Assembly: GCF_016706325.1 (NCBI RefSeq)
Contig: NZ_JADJJX010000002.1
Location: 62,001-126,000, forward strand
Source: Methanothrix sp.
GTDB taxonomy: Archaea; Halobacteriota; Methanosarcinia; Methanotrichales; Methanotrichaceae
DNA length: 64,000 nt
Reading direction: 5' to 3'
Part shown: positions 34,004-42,098 of the stretch, in pieces
How the letters are laid out: each line of letters begins with the position of its first letter
Numbering within the stretch: the first letter of the stretch is position 1
Notes under the pieces: generated by a model
Seen by the model: the letters and a program-made list of their open reading frames with translations, nothing else
Database searches by the model: none
What the model was told of the DNA's origin: nothing
Made by a program: the position numbers and the translations under genes

Positions 34004-35010
34004 AACCGCAATCTCCTCAGAAGGGAGATAAATAAAGATGCCGCAATCAGATCTGCCGTGGAGCCGGGATTCATGTCCTCCTCCAGCAGATATCTGTCCA
34101 TCTGCCTGGCCTTATCCAGGCTGGGATCAAGCAATGCCTCAGCCGCGAGCTGTGAGACCTGCAAAGACCTCTCCTGGCCGAACTTGGCAGAGATGAGGCT
34201 GTCAGGCACCTGAGCCAGTGCCTCAAGGAAGGCCCTGACAACGCCATCATTGAGGCCGTATGATGATACCAGCTCCTGCAGCCTTCCAGCGAGCTGGAAT
34301 GATCGTTTGTAGTCAGTGGCCCATTCGCGAGCGACGATATCATGATCCGCCGAGAGCATCATCAGATCGAGGAGCGATCGGCGAGCTTCCATCAGCCGCT
34401 CTTTCCACTGCGGATCCTTCAGGCAGAACTCATCCACGGATACCACCCTCGCCCCGGCCAGGCCGAATGCCCGGTAGAAGTCCACTGCATCCTGGATGGT
34501 GGTGCTTCTCAGCACCCTGGCCAGCTCCTCCTCCAGCCTTTCAAAGAGCCGGTCAGGGCTGGCCTTCTCTTCATCCTCTCCCACTGCCTGCCATTCGCCG
34601 TGGCTGCAGTCATGGGGGCGGCCAGCACGATCTCTTGCCTGGCCGGCTGCCAGGGCGAGAGGCATCATGAGCACCAGCGAGCCGAAGTGGGTGTTGCTTC
34701 TCAGACCCCATTCCCCCCAGGCCTGCACCCCTTCCAGTATGAGCGAGCCGGGGCTCCCCTCCGCCCGGGCCGCCTTCCTGAAGATGGGATAGGCTGAGAT
34801 TGCACTGGTGAGGAAGTGATGAAAGCTGATATCGGAAAAATCATGGCAGCGGTCGACATTTCCCGGCTTGGGGCTGGAGGAGAGCTCGAAGAGCATGGCC
34901 AGAACTGCACACTGGGCGATCCAGTCAGAGATCCGGTCGGATACCCCTCCGGCACTCCGTTCTGATAGCTGTTCTGCCTCCCGATGCGATCTGCTGCCGG
35001 GCCGGTTCAT
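34000..35010 (-). CDS. CitG/MdcB-like triphosphoribosyl-dephospho-CoA synthase family protein
   Basis: Protein of 336 aa (COG1767). The family signature is VLAMLFELSSSPKPGNVDRC near residues 36-55, followed by FHHFLTSAISAYPIF and NTHFGSLVLMMPLALAAG. In bacteria CitG makes the prosthetic-group precursor of citrate lyase; methanogens lack that enzyme, so another nucleotide-coupled reaction is likely. COG1767 and COG2457 genes also co-occur in methylotroph C1 gene clusters, which matches the operon here. Confidence 0.82.
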   Translation of the reverse strand: MNRPGSRSHREAEQLSERSAGGVSDRISDWIAQCAVLAMLFELSSSPKPGNVDRCHDFSDISFHHFLTSAISAYPIFRKAARAEGSPGSLILEGVQAWGEWGLRSNTHFGSLVLMMPLALAAGQARDRAGRPHDCSHGEWQAVGEDEEKASPDRLFERLEEELARVLRSTTIQDAVDFYRAFGLAGARVVSVDEFCLKDPQWKERLMEARRSLLDLMMLSADHDIVAREWATDYKRSFQLAGRLQELVSSYGLNDGVVRAFLEALAQVPDSLISAKFGQERSLQVSQLAAEALLDPSLDKARQMDRYLLEEDMNPGSTADLIAASLFISLLRRLRF

Positions 35011-35016
35011 GCTCGA

Positions 35017-36081
35017 TCAGTGGATCTTGGGCAGGATCTTCTCTGCCAGCTTCTTTTTCAGTTCCATGTACTCCCTTTCAGAGAGATCCGCCCTGGCCAA
35101 TGCCTCATCTCGCAGGTAGCAGGGCTTGCCGATCTTGCAGCACCAGACAAGGCTGCCAAAGCAGGTGCCTTCTCCCTTCTCCAGGGGAGTGCCCCTGGCA
35201 GCAGCGATCTTCCGATTAACATACTCCTCTGGAGTTAGGCCTGCTCTCTTCAGGGCCCCGAAGACGGCACAGCTCTTCACCGGGGGACAGCAGAAGGCCA
35301 GGCCGCGCAGGTCTCCGCCGGCACAGATGTGCTTGGGAGCATTGCACCAGCCGCTCAGGGAATCATATTCTGTCATCGCCCCCGCGAGCCACTGGACAAA
35401 ATCGAGATCCGCACCTCTAAGGGATACCACATCTGCTCCCATGGCCAGAAGGGTTCTGGCATCCTCAAAATCTCCCACATCCGCCAGGGCCATTATGGCC
35501 GGACCGCGAGCATCCGCTGCCTTCTTGACCAGCTTGGGGCTGACCCCATCCAGGCCTCGCAGGTCGAGGTGGATCATGTCCAGATCGCTCTCATTGAGCT
35601 TCTGCAGCAATGTATTGGATAGATCCTCAGGCCTGATCCTGAGGGAGAGTGTGACTCCGGAGCGCTTCAGGAGAGGTATCAGCTCCAGCAGCCTGATGGG
35701 GTCGCGAATGCTTGACATCTTCAGCTCAAGCAGACAGAGATTCTGAGCAGCGATTCTCGCTGCCTCCAGGAGGGGGCCGTCCTCTGAGCAGGTCGCACAG
35801 AGGCCGAGGGAGGCAGGACGGGGCAGCTCCCTTTCCCCGGACCCTTCTTCTTTAGCCCCTTGCCCATCATATATATTCGGGAGGCTCGGCCTTCCCTCCC
35901 TCCACACCAGAAGCTTCTGCTTCACATCATTCAGGCGGGACTTGATCTGTGAAAGGGAGACGAGATCGAGGTCAAAGCCGTCCAGCAATATCAAACCGGC
36001 TGAGCTGTCGGTCTCCGGACGGCTTTGGGGAGATACAACGGCAATGGGATTATCAATATGTAGATATCCAATTTCAACCAT
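35017..36081 (-). CDS. Methanogenesis marker protein 9
   Basis: About 354 aa from ATG 36081 (a TTG lies two codons upstream). The first ~230 residues form a TIM-barrel-like domain (LDMIHLDLRGLDGVSPKLVK, VGDFEDARTLLAMGADVVSL). The Cys-rich C-terminus (LAFCCPPVKSCAVFGALKRA, then GTCFGSLVWCCKIGKPCYLR) is the defining part of methanogenesis marker 9, found in methanogens and without assigned function. The clustered Cys suggest a metal or Fe-S site. It leads the operon with CitG-like and DUF447 genes, 6 bp apart from the next start. Confidence 0.88.
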   Translation of the reverse strand: MVEIGYLHIDNPIAVVSPQSRPETDSSAGLILLDGFDLDLVSLSQIKSRLNDVKQKLLVWREGRPSLPNIYDGQGAKEEGSGERELPRPASLGLCATCSEDGPLLEAARIAAQNLCLLELKMSSIRDPIRLLELIPLLKRSGVTLSLRIRPEDLSNTLLQKLNESDLDMIHLDLRGLDGVSPKLVKKAADARGPAIMALADVGDFEDARTLLAMGADVVSLRGADLDFVQWLAGAMTEYDSLSGWCNAPKHICAGGDLRGLAFCCPPVKSCAVFGALKRAGLTPEEYVNRKIAAARGTPLEKGEGTCFGSLVWCCKIGKPCYLRDEALARADLSEREYMELKKKLAEKILPKIH

Positions 36082-36165
36082 CAACAAAGCAGTAATGGCG
36101 CATATGATATCAGTCTTTCGCCTCCTGGCCTATGCTCTCAGTATTATGCTCCCGTGTATGGTTCC

Positions 36166-36227
36166 GGTCTATTCTCTCGGTCTATGCTCCTGGTCTATGC
36201 TCCCGGTCTATTCTCTCGGTCTATGCC
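36166..36227 (+). repeat. 13-bp tandem repeat, ~4.7 copies
   Basis: Units GGTCTATTCTCTC and GGTCTATGCTCCC/T alternate at 36166, 36179, 36192, 36205 and 36218 in the divergent region between marker 9 and the next gene. They end just ahead of a TATA-like TTTATATT at 36231-36238. Confidence 0.9.
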
Positions 36228-36268
36228 ACCTTTATATTGGAGAAAATCCAATCACTCTCTGTGATACA

Positions 36269-36718
36269 ATGGTGAGCTTCAAAGTAGATGCTGATGCAAG
36301 GGCTATTGTTCAAGGATCTGAGGACCTGGAGAAGCACCCTATAGTGGCCAAGGTCAAGGGCTCTGGAAAAGATGGAGCTTTGAGCGTCCAAGTGGGAGGG
36401 GATGGCTCCAACCCCATATCTGCCCGAATATCAGGGGACTCCCAAAAGCCCATAGCCCTCGAGCCCATCAAGCTGGCTCCTATCACTGTGGTCCCAGATC
36501 TCAAGGAGGCCGCCCAGACAGTGGACTTCGGATCCATTGTCGATGCACTCACCCGGCTATCCCAGGGAGTGAAGGTGAACATCGGCAATCCAGACGCGCC
36601 CCTCAGCATAGCACTGGGAAAGATCCCCGTGGACCTGAACATCTCCGTCTCCTCCCCCAACCAGGAGACCGTCTTCAAGGTGGAGATCAAAGGATTTATA
36701 GGAGAGCAGGAGCCATAA
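36269..36718 (+). CDS. Hypothetical protein, 149 aa
   Basis: I start at ATG 36269, after the TATA-like element and the tandem repeat; the longer open frame upstream runs across the repeat and is unlikely to be translated. The product (VSFKVDADARAIVQGSEDLE onward) is rich in Val, Gly and Pro, with repeated short beta strands, and ends VFKVEIKGFIGEQEP. It has no signal peptide or membrane helix. I do not recognise it. The next gene follows about 60 bp downstream. Confidence 0.6.
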   Translation: MVSFKVDADARAIVQGSEDLEKHPIVAKVKGSGKDGALSVQVGGDGSNPISARISGDSQKPIALEPIKLAPITVVPDLKEAAQTVDFGSIVDALTRLSQGVKVNIGNPDAPLSIALGKIPVDLNISVSSPNQETVFKVEIKGFIGEQEP

Positions 36719-36780
36719 ACCGGCAATATGAGCCCCGAGCAGGGAGAAGAGGTCTTTGATGCCGCCTTTTCTGGCATCAT

Positions 36781-37272
36781 TTGCGCATTTGGAAGGTCCA
36801 GGTGGTTTTTATAGTCCCCTCATGGCTGACCATTCTCATGGCGGCTGCTCTTCCCGTCTCTGAGGTCCGGGGGGCCATACCTTTGGCCATAGGATATTAT
36901 GGATATTCATGGGATCAGGCCTTTATCATATCAGTCCTGGGAAATCTCCTGCCTGTGGTTCCTCTGCTCTTATTCCTGGGTCCGGTCTCCGATTACCTTA
37001 GCCGTTATTCCCTGGGTGATAAATTCTTCACCTGGCTGTTTGCCCGCACCCGCAGCAGGTACATCCAGAAGCATGAGAGCTTCGGATTGATCGCACTGAC
37101 ATTATTCGTGGCCGTGCCCTTTCCATTGACCGGGGCCTGGACCGGCTGTGCCATAGCCTTTCTCCTTGGTTTCAGGTTCCTGCCGGCTTTGGGCGCTGTA
37201 GCGACAGGAGTCTTGATCGCGGCAGGCATTGTGACCGCCACAGTGATGGGCGTAAAAATCCTGATTTTTTGA
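36781..37272 (+). CDS. COG2426 small multi-drug export family membrane protein
   Basis: Protein of 163 aa from TTG 36781, with four to five membrane helices. Recognised by AALPVSEVRGAIPLAIGYYG, the GNLLPVVPLLLFLGPVSDYL helix, and the re-entrant-like VAVPFPLTGAWTGCAIAFLL. COG2426 proteins are labelled small multi-drug export proteins, but the pattern also resembles the SNARE-associated/DedA class, so substrate is open. Confidence 0.8.
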   Translation: MRIWKVQVVFIVPSWLTILMAAALPVSEVRGAIPLAIGYYGYSWDQAFIISVLGNLLPVVPLLLFLGPVSDYLSRYSLGDKFFTWLFARTRSRYIQKHESFGLIALTLFVAVPFPLTGAWTGCAIAFLLGFRFLPALGAVATGVLIAAGIVTATVMGVKILIF

Positions 37273-37341
37273 AAGCAGTAACCACCTGATAGGGATCAAT
37301 GTGGCCGGCCTGTTTTCTTTTCCACCCTAGCCATATGATCT

Positions 37342-37701
37342 CTATTGCTCTTCAAGATTGGAAAGGCAAGCCCCGTCAATAACGCCATCAGTGCATGCAG
37401 AATCGCCTGTCTGTGGCTGTAGCCTGGACAGCTTTGACTCGATGGTGGTCTCCCTGTCCAGCCGCATATCTATTTTTATGGAGGTGATTATCCTTCTGAC
37501 CCCCATCTGAGCGAGCAGGTGATTGGCCTTCTCCATCAGATCGAAGAGCTCTCTGAGGCTGCTGACCTCCAGAGATGTGGACATGGCCCCGGGGATGAAC
37601 TTTATCTCCTCCTCTTCCAAAAGCGCGTGCACTGCTCTTATGCAGTCTCCGGCACTGGTTCCCGATCCCATGGGGAGAAGGGAGAATTCAGCGACTATCA
37701 T
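37342..37701 (-). CDS. MTH1187-family thiamine-binding protein
   Basis: About 119 aa from ATG 37701, the usual family start (MIVAEFSLLPMGSGTSAGDC). The open frame extends 27 codons upstream, but without family resemblance. It is a ferredoxin-like fold of the DUF77/YkoF group; later motifs are IKFIPGAMSTSLEVSS and VRRIITSIKIDMRLD. The C-terminal 25 residues after DRETTIESKLSRL are unusual, with two Cys. Structures of family members bind thiamine. Confidence 0.85.
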   Translation of the reverse strand: MIVAEFSLLPMGSGTSAGDCIRAVHALLEEEEIKFIPGAMSTSLEVSSLRELFDLMEKANHLLAQMGVRRIITSIKIDMRLDRETTIESKLSRLQPQTGDSACTDGVIDGACLSNLEEQ

Positions 37702-37821
37702 GGTAATGGACTGCTCAGCGCAAGTATAGAAATCTGCTGGGCTATCCAATTCTTCGACATTTTGCCAAACCAAAATCGTCATATAGTAATAACAAAATCA
37801 GAGGGCTGAGGTTCGATCGCT

Positions 37822-38439
37822 ATGAGATCTCATAAGCTACTCCCTGGAATGATTCTTGTCATCGTTTTACTGCTGCAGGCACCTGCCGGAGCCGGCGACC
37901 CTCTCGATCCCAGCCAGATGGGAGAGTCCATGTCCATGCCCCTCTCCCCAGAGCTCATTCAGGCAGCAGTGAGAGCTGGAGTTATAACTGATTCGAATTT
38001 GCTGGAGAGGCCTGACCGCCAGCAACCATCCTTTTCCGCCGGGCCCAGAGCTGAAGCCGATGCTGTCAATTCTATAGATAAAGTGAATGTGACTGGGATC
38101 TGGTCGCTGGATCTGGGCGGGGAGCCTGGTGAGCAGATGAGGCTGGATCTGGTCCAGATCGGCGGGATTATCATGGGCCAGGGAGCGTTGATCAGAGGGG
38201 GTGAGAGCGAGAATGCCACTGTAAGCGGCTCGCTATCAGGCGACAGGTTGAGCCTGGTTGTGATGCCCGTGGGGGTGCTGAGACTCTATCAGTTGAATCT
38301 ATCCCTGTCCACCCTCTCTGCAGGCACTTATACCGCCTATATGGCAGACGGCAGCAGCCGGTCGGGCAAGGCAACTTTCTCCGTCTCCTCGAACATCTTT
38401 ATGGAGAAGGGCCCGGACAGCTCCTTTCCCTCCATCTAG
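37822..38439 (+). CDS. Exported hypothetical protein, 205 aa
   Basis: Signal peptide RSHKLLPGMILVIVLLLQAP at the N-terminus with a likely cut after the AGA-type small residues. The mature part holds a lipocalin-like or beta-barrel-like core (VTGIWSLDLGGEPGEQMRLD, VQIGGIIMGQGALIRGGESE) with several NxS/T sites. The family is unknown to me. It is transcribed divergently from the MTH1187-like gene. Confidence 0.65.
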   Translation: MRSHKLLPGMILVIVLLLQAPAGAGDPLDPSQMGESMSMPLSPELIQAAVRAGVITDSNLLERPDRQQPSFSAGPRAEADAVNSIDKVNVTGIWSLDLGGEPGEQMRLDLVQIGGIIMGQGALIRGGESENATVSGSLSGDRLSLVVMPVGVLRLYQLNLSLSTLSAGTYTAYMADGSSRSGKATFSVSSNIFMEKGPDSSFPSI

Positions 38440-38513
38440 CAACCGCCAGCATCCTCCCGATCCCAGTTATCGAGGGGAAGGATTATCGCCTGTGATTGAG
38501 ATCCCATTGCCCG

Positions 38514-38939
38514 GTGAAGGATGAAGTGATCGAGACCAGATATGTAGAATTTGAGAGCGATAGCGGAGAGGTAGTTGATATAACCGGCGAGGTGCAAAAG
38601 AGCCTGGAGAGCACCTCTTTGGAGTCGGGGGTGGTGGTGATCTTCGTTCCCGGGGCGACGGGAGCAGTGAGCACCATCGAGTACGAGGAGGGTCTGGTGG
38701 CTGACCTGGGGGATGCCCTGCAGAGGATCGCCCCGCAGGAGATCGATTATGCCCATAACCTGCGCTGGCACGATGGCAACGGCCACTCCCATATCCGGGC
38801 CTCTCTGATCGGTCCCAGCCTGGTTGTACCCTTCTCTGCCCAAAGATTGATGCTTGGCACCTGGCAGCAGATAGTTTTCCTGGAGCTAGATAACCGCAGC
38901 CGCCACAGAAAGCTTGTGCTGCAGATGATGGGAGAGTAG
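38514..38939 (+). CDS. YjbQ/UPF0047 family protein
   Basis: About 141 aa from GTG 38514 (MKDEVIETRYVEFESDSGEV); a TTG at 38496 is an alternative. Family motifs are VVVIFVPGATGAVSTIEYEE, AHNLRWHDGNGHSHIRASLI (the conserved His and Asn) and MLGTWQQIVFLELDNRSRHR. YjbQ proteins have a secondary thiamine-phosphate synthase activity in bacteria. A thiamine-binding family member is encoded about 800 bp upstream on the other strand. Confidence 0.87.
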   Translation: MKDEVIETRYVEFESDSGEVVDITGEVQKSLESTSLESGVVVIFVPGATGAVSTIEYEEGLVADLGDALQRIAPQEIDYAHNLRWHDGNGHSHIRASLIGPSLVVPFSAQRLMLGTWQQIVFLELDNRSRHRKLVLQMMGE

Positions 38940-39466
38940 GCAAAGAGCTGATTTTGAGAGAGAAGGAAGAGAGCTGATTTCGGACTGAATTCAGCTCAAA
39001 ATCCGCCCAGAGGATCAAGGTCAGTGCCCATCTTCGTAGCCGACACTCAGAATCCTCTGGTCATGCCTCTTCTCCTCCTCCGGCCACGATCCCGGCTTCT
39101 CAATGCCATTGGGGTTTTTCCCAATATCTAAAGCAGCAGACCTAAGGAATGATGGATTCAAGTTGTGCTGGATCTAGGCGCACTATATCCAAGGTGTAGC
39201 AGAAAACTCTTGAAGGGCGGGTAATGGAGGGAGGGGAAAGTCGTTATAAAATGGAGTGTAGGAGGGAATGGAACGACTTTCACCATACTCTATATAGTCA
39301 ACCACTGAGATATATAGTTTTCGATATAAGAGCTATGGTTCATGCTTTGTGCCAATATCCTCGATATGTGTCATAAAAAGCTTATACAAAGATTTACGAT
39401 ATATCTTAACGAAAATTTAAACTTTAAAAAATTTAATCATCGCTTCCAGATTGGAGGGATGAGGCT
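38940..39466. other. Gene-free stretch upstream of a small gene
   Basis: No convincing gene. It contains an inverted repeat GAAAGTCGTT (about 39237-39246) and AACGACTTTC (about 39270-39279) with a ~23-nt loop, then an AT-rich promoter-like region (CGATATATCTTAACG, AAATTTAAACTTTAAAAAAT) and GGAGGG ahead of the ATG at 39467. A long 5' leader or regulatory RNA is possible. Confidence 0.4.
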
Positions 39467-39772
39467 ATGGGATCGAATGAAGAGTTGAAGGGCAAAAAAG
39501 AGTATGTTAAGATACCCACCTCTGAAATCAAAGCTTCGGAGATGGATGTAGAAGGAAATGGAGATAGACAGGAGCATATCGATTACGGTCAGAGAATCGA
39601 TTACGGCCAGAGAATCGATTACGTTCAGAGGGATACATTCACATTGAAGTATGAAGTCAACGATAAGGGCATAGGCCAGCTACTGCTGCCCCCAAGCTTA
39701 TCTCTGCTGCTTCAATCTGATCGAGTATCGATATCGCCTTCTGCTGGCGGTCTGTTCATCCGGTCGATTTGA
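39467..39772 (+). CDS. Hypothetical protein, 101 aa, with IDYGQR repeats
   Basis: ATG 39467 is preceded by GGAGGG at 39452-39457. The protein is hydrophilic at the N-terminus (GSNEELKGKKEYVKIPTSEI), carries three tandem IDYGQR-type hexapeptides from an 18-bp DNA repeat (39578-39631), and ends in a beta-rich region (TLKYEVNDKGIGQLLLPPSL, SPSAGGLFIRSI). The C-terminal part faintly resembles an HxlR or AbrB-like strand layout, which is not enough to assign it. The degenerate histidine kinase gene starts 27 bp downstream, so they are likely co-transcribed. Confidence 0.6.
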   Translation: MGSNEELKGKKEYVKIPTSEIKASEMDVEGNGDRQEHIDYGQRIDYGQRIDYVQRDTFTLKYEVNDKGIGQLLLPPSLSLLLQSDRVSISPSAGGLFIRSI

Positions 39773-39799
39773 CATCGAGAGGCCTCTGAGAGGGGCAAG

Positions 39800-40588
39800 G
39801 TGCGATCCATGAGGCTGGAAGGAGAATCGCGTGAGAATGAACATGCCGTTGGTGTCAATGCCCCGGAGAGCTCTTGGCCCCTATTCGCAATGGGCCGTGA
39901 GATCTGCAACCCCATGAACTCGATTATAAGCATGACCTCCATTCTCCTTCGGGATGAGACTCTGACATCCGATCAAAGGGAGTTCGTGGAGAGCATAAAA
40001 GTCAGCAGCGATGCACTCATGAGGGTGCTCAACGACATCATCGATCTCTCCAAGCTGGAGAGCGAGAAGTTGACATTGAATATACATCCTTTTAGCCTTC
40101 GAAGCCTGGTAGAGGAGACCCTCAGCTCGATCTCCATCGATGCGGCCAGAAAGGGTTTGGTCCTCTCGCATCGCTTCAATGGGGCTGTCCCGGACGACAT
40201 TCTCCAGGATAAGATGAGGCTTGAACAGGTAATCTTCAATCTGCTGGACAGTGCAGTGAAATGCACAGATTCAGGGGAGATACGGCTCAATATCTCCTGC
40301 CAGGGGGGGCAAGGCGATCTGGAGATCCATTTTTCCATCCTGGATACTGGTCTGGACTTGTCCCGTGAGGGCGCTGAAGATCTCTTCAATCCCCTCATCG
40401 AGAAGGACTCTCTCTGCTCTTACAGGTTTGGCCGTTCCGGCCTGGGATTGGCTATCTGCAAAGGGCTGGTGGAGCTGATGGAGGGCAGAATCTGGGTCGA
40501 GTATGCAGAGGGCACCGGCTCGGCATTCCATTTCACCATTAAGGCTAATCCTCGGGCTGAGGTTCGGAAATTATGCGGGGAGAATTGA
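39800..40588 (+). CDS. Degenerate histidine-kinase-like protein
   Basis: Protein of 262 aa from GTG 39800 (ATG 39809 possible). The dimerisation region aligns with HisKA of hybrid-type kinases, but the phosphoacceptor motif MSHEIRTPMNAI is replaced by MGREICNPMNSI, so the His is Arg33. In the HATPase part the N-box reads NLLDSAVKCT, with Ser151 in place of the second Asn that binds Mg2+, and the G1 box reads DTGLDLS. The G2 box GRSGLGLAIC is kept. There is no sensor domain, membrane helix or receiver. It probably cannot autophosphorylate and may act as a binding or scaffold protein. Confidence 0.82.
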   Translation: MRSMRLEGESRENEHAVGVNAPESSWPLFAMGREICNPMNSIISMTSILLRDETLTSDQREFVESIKVSSDALMRVLNDIIDLSKLESEKLTLNIHPFSLRSLVEETLSSISIDAARKGLVLSHRFNGAVPDDILQDKMRLEQVIFNLLDSAVKCTDSGEIRLNISCQGGQGDLEIHFSILDTGLDLSREGAEDLFNPLIEKDSLCSYRFGRSGLGLAICKGLVELMEGRIWVEYAEGTGSAFHFTIKANPRAEVRKLCGEN

Positions 40589-40863
40589 GCACCACGCCCT
40601 GAATATCCTTTCAACCTGGCGGGCGGCACCACTGCGCTCTTGCTGCCTGGTCGTCCAAATAATGATGTAATAGAGATATTCTCGTCCCGGCAATGGGATG
40701 GATCAGCATAATGAGGTAGAGTGGACCTATAGCATGGATGCTGATTAAGAATCTCTGCTACGAAACATATTCCCAGCTGATTCAGTCTATTGTTTTTTCC
40801 TTAATGTACATAATCGTCTATAATACTGAATAGGATCGATCAGTATCAAAAAGGAGGAAGATC

Positions 40864-41145
40864 ATGAAAAGAAATAGAAATGAGATCATATCCGAGATCC
40901 TCAGAGTCTGCATGAAAGGGGCAAGCAAGACCAGGGTGGTGTATCAGGCTAATCTCAATTTCAGAACAGTTAATCCTTATTTAGAGCTTCTGATGAAGAA
41001 CGATCTGATTGTTGCCAGCAACCAGGGACCTCGTGTCGTCTATGAGACAACAGAAAAGGGAACGGACCTGATGAAGACCATAGAGCAGGTGCACAGCACT
41101 CTGATTGAATATCAGGAGCCAGTTCCCTCCTCAACCTCGGCCTGA
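40864..41145 (+). CDS. Winged-helix transcriptional regulator
   Basis: Protein of 93 aa with a strong ribosome binding site (GGAGG at 40854-40858). Residues 1-80 form a wHTH of the archaeal HTH_45-like type: NEIISEILRVCMKGASKTRV, YQANLNFRTVNPYLELLMKN (recognition helix), then the wing VYETTEKGTDLMKTIEQVHS. Such proteins are common single-domain regulators in methanogens. The target is unknown; the promoter of this gene and the pyrD operon downstream are candidates. Confidence 0.87.
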   Translation: MKRNRNEIISEILRVCMKGASKTRVVYQANLNFRTVNPYLELLMKNDLIVASNQGPRVVYETTEKGTDLMKTIEQVHSTLIEYQEPVPSSTSA

Positions 41146-41198
41146 TTCCAATTCAGCCATCCCAATGCTTTTATCCTTTTTATGCTCATCTCCCCCCC

Positions 41199-42098
41199 AT
41201 GCCATCACTCTCCGTCCATGTCGGCGGCCTGGATCTGAAAAATCCTGTCCTTCTGGCTGCAGGCATCCTGGGCACCACTGGCGCATCCCTCTGCCGCGCA
41301 TCCCGAGCGGGCGCAGGAGGGGTCGTCACCAAGTCCATCGGCTCTGTGCCAAGAGCGGGCCATCCCGGCCCCTGCATCGTCCATGTGGATTGCGGTCTTA
41401 TCAATGCCATGGGCCTTCCCAATCCCTCTTACCGGGATTTCCAGGAGGAGATCGATGCTGCCAGAAGGGGTGGGGCGCCGGTCATAGCCAGCATCTTCGG
41501 CTCCAGTGCAGAGGAGTTCGCCCAGATCTCCCGCAGCCTGGATGCCGATGCCTTCGAGCTCAATTTATCCTGCCCCCATGCCGAGAAGTACGGCAGCGAG
41601 CTGGGGCGTTATCCCGATCTGGTGGAGTCAGTCACCGGGGCGGTGAAAGCGGCCTCAAACGTCCCGGTCTGGGTGAAGCTGACCCCCAACACTGCTGACA
41701 TCCTGGAGCTGGGGCTGGCTGCTCAGAGGGGAGGAGCAGATGCCGTAGTGGCGATAAACACCCTCAAGGCCATGGCCATAGACATTGAGACCGGCTACCC
41801 CATTTTGGGCAACCGCTTTGGGGGCCTGTCCGGGCGGGCGATCAAGCCGGTGGCCGTGCGTGCGGTATACGACCTCGCCTCCCGGCTGGAGATCCCAGTG
41901 ATAGGAGTGGGCGGAATATCCTCCTGGGAGGATGCTGTGGAGATGATCATGGCCGGAGCCACCTCGATTCAGGTGGGAACTGCCCTCCTGCAGGGCTATG
42001 GCATATTCGAGGAGATCATATCCGGCCTTTCGGCCTATCTGCAGAGAAAGTCGATCACATTGGAGGAGCTATGCGGCATGGCCGGGAGGCGCACATGA
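41199..42098 (+). CDS. pyrD: Dihydroorotate dehydrogenase, class 1B catalytic subunit
   Basis: Protein of 299 aa, FMN-dependent, oxidising dihydroorotate to orotate in pyrimidine synthesis. The N-terminus reads LSVHVGGLDLKNPVLLAAGI. The catalytic Cys is in ELNLSCPHAEKYG, with Asn/Lys FMN contacts in VPVWVKLTPNTADILEL, and the phosphate-binding loop is IPVIGVGGISSWEDAVEMIM. The stop overlaps the ATG of pyrK by 4 bp, matching the PyrD-PyrK heterotetramer. Confidence 0.95.
   Translation: MPSLSVHVGGLDLKNPVLLAAGILGTTGASLCRASRAGAGGVVTKSIGSVPRAGHPGPCIVHVDCGLINAMGLPNPSYRDFQEEIDAARRGGAPVIASIFGSSAEEFAQISRSLDADAFELNLSCPHAEKYGSELGRYPDLVESVTGAVKAASNVPVWVKLTPNTADILELGLAAQRGGADAVVAINTLKAMAIDIETGYPILGNRFGGLSGRAIKPVAVRAVYDLASRLEIPVIGVGGISSWEDAVEMIMAGATSIQVGTALLQGYGIFEEIISGLSAYLQRKSITLEELCGMAGRRT

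Noticed and set aside
35942..36268. Upstream extension of the 149-aa hypothetical gene
   Set aside because: The extension overlaps the marker 9 gene on the opposite strand, runs through a 13-bp tandem repeat and lies upstream of the TATA-like element; the start at 36269 fits better.
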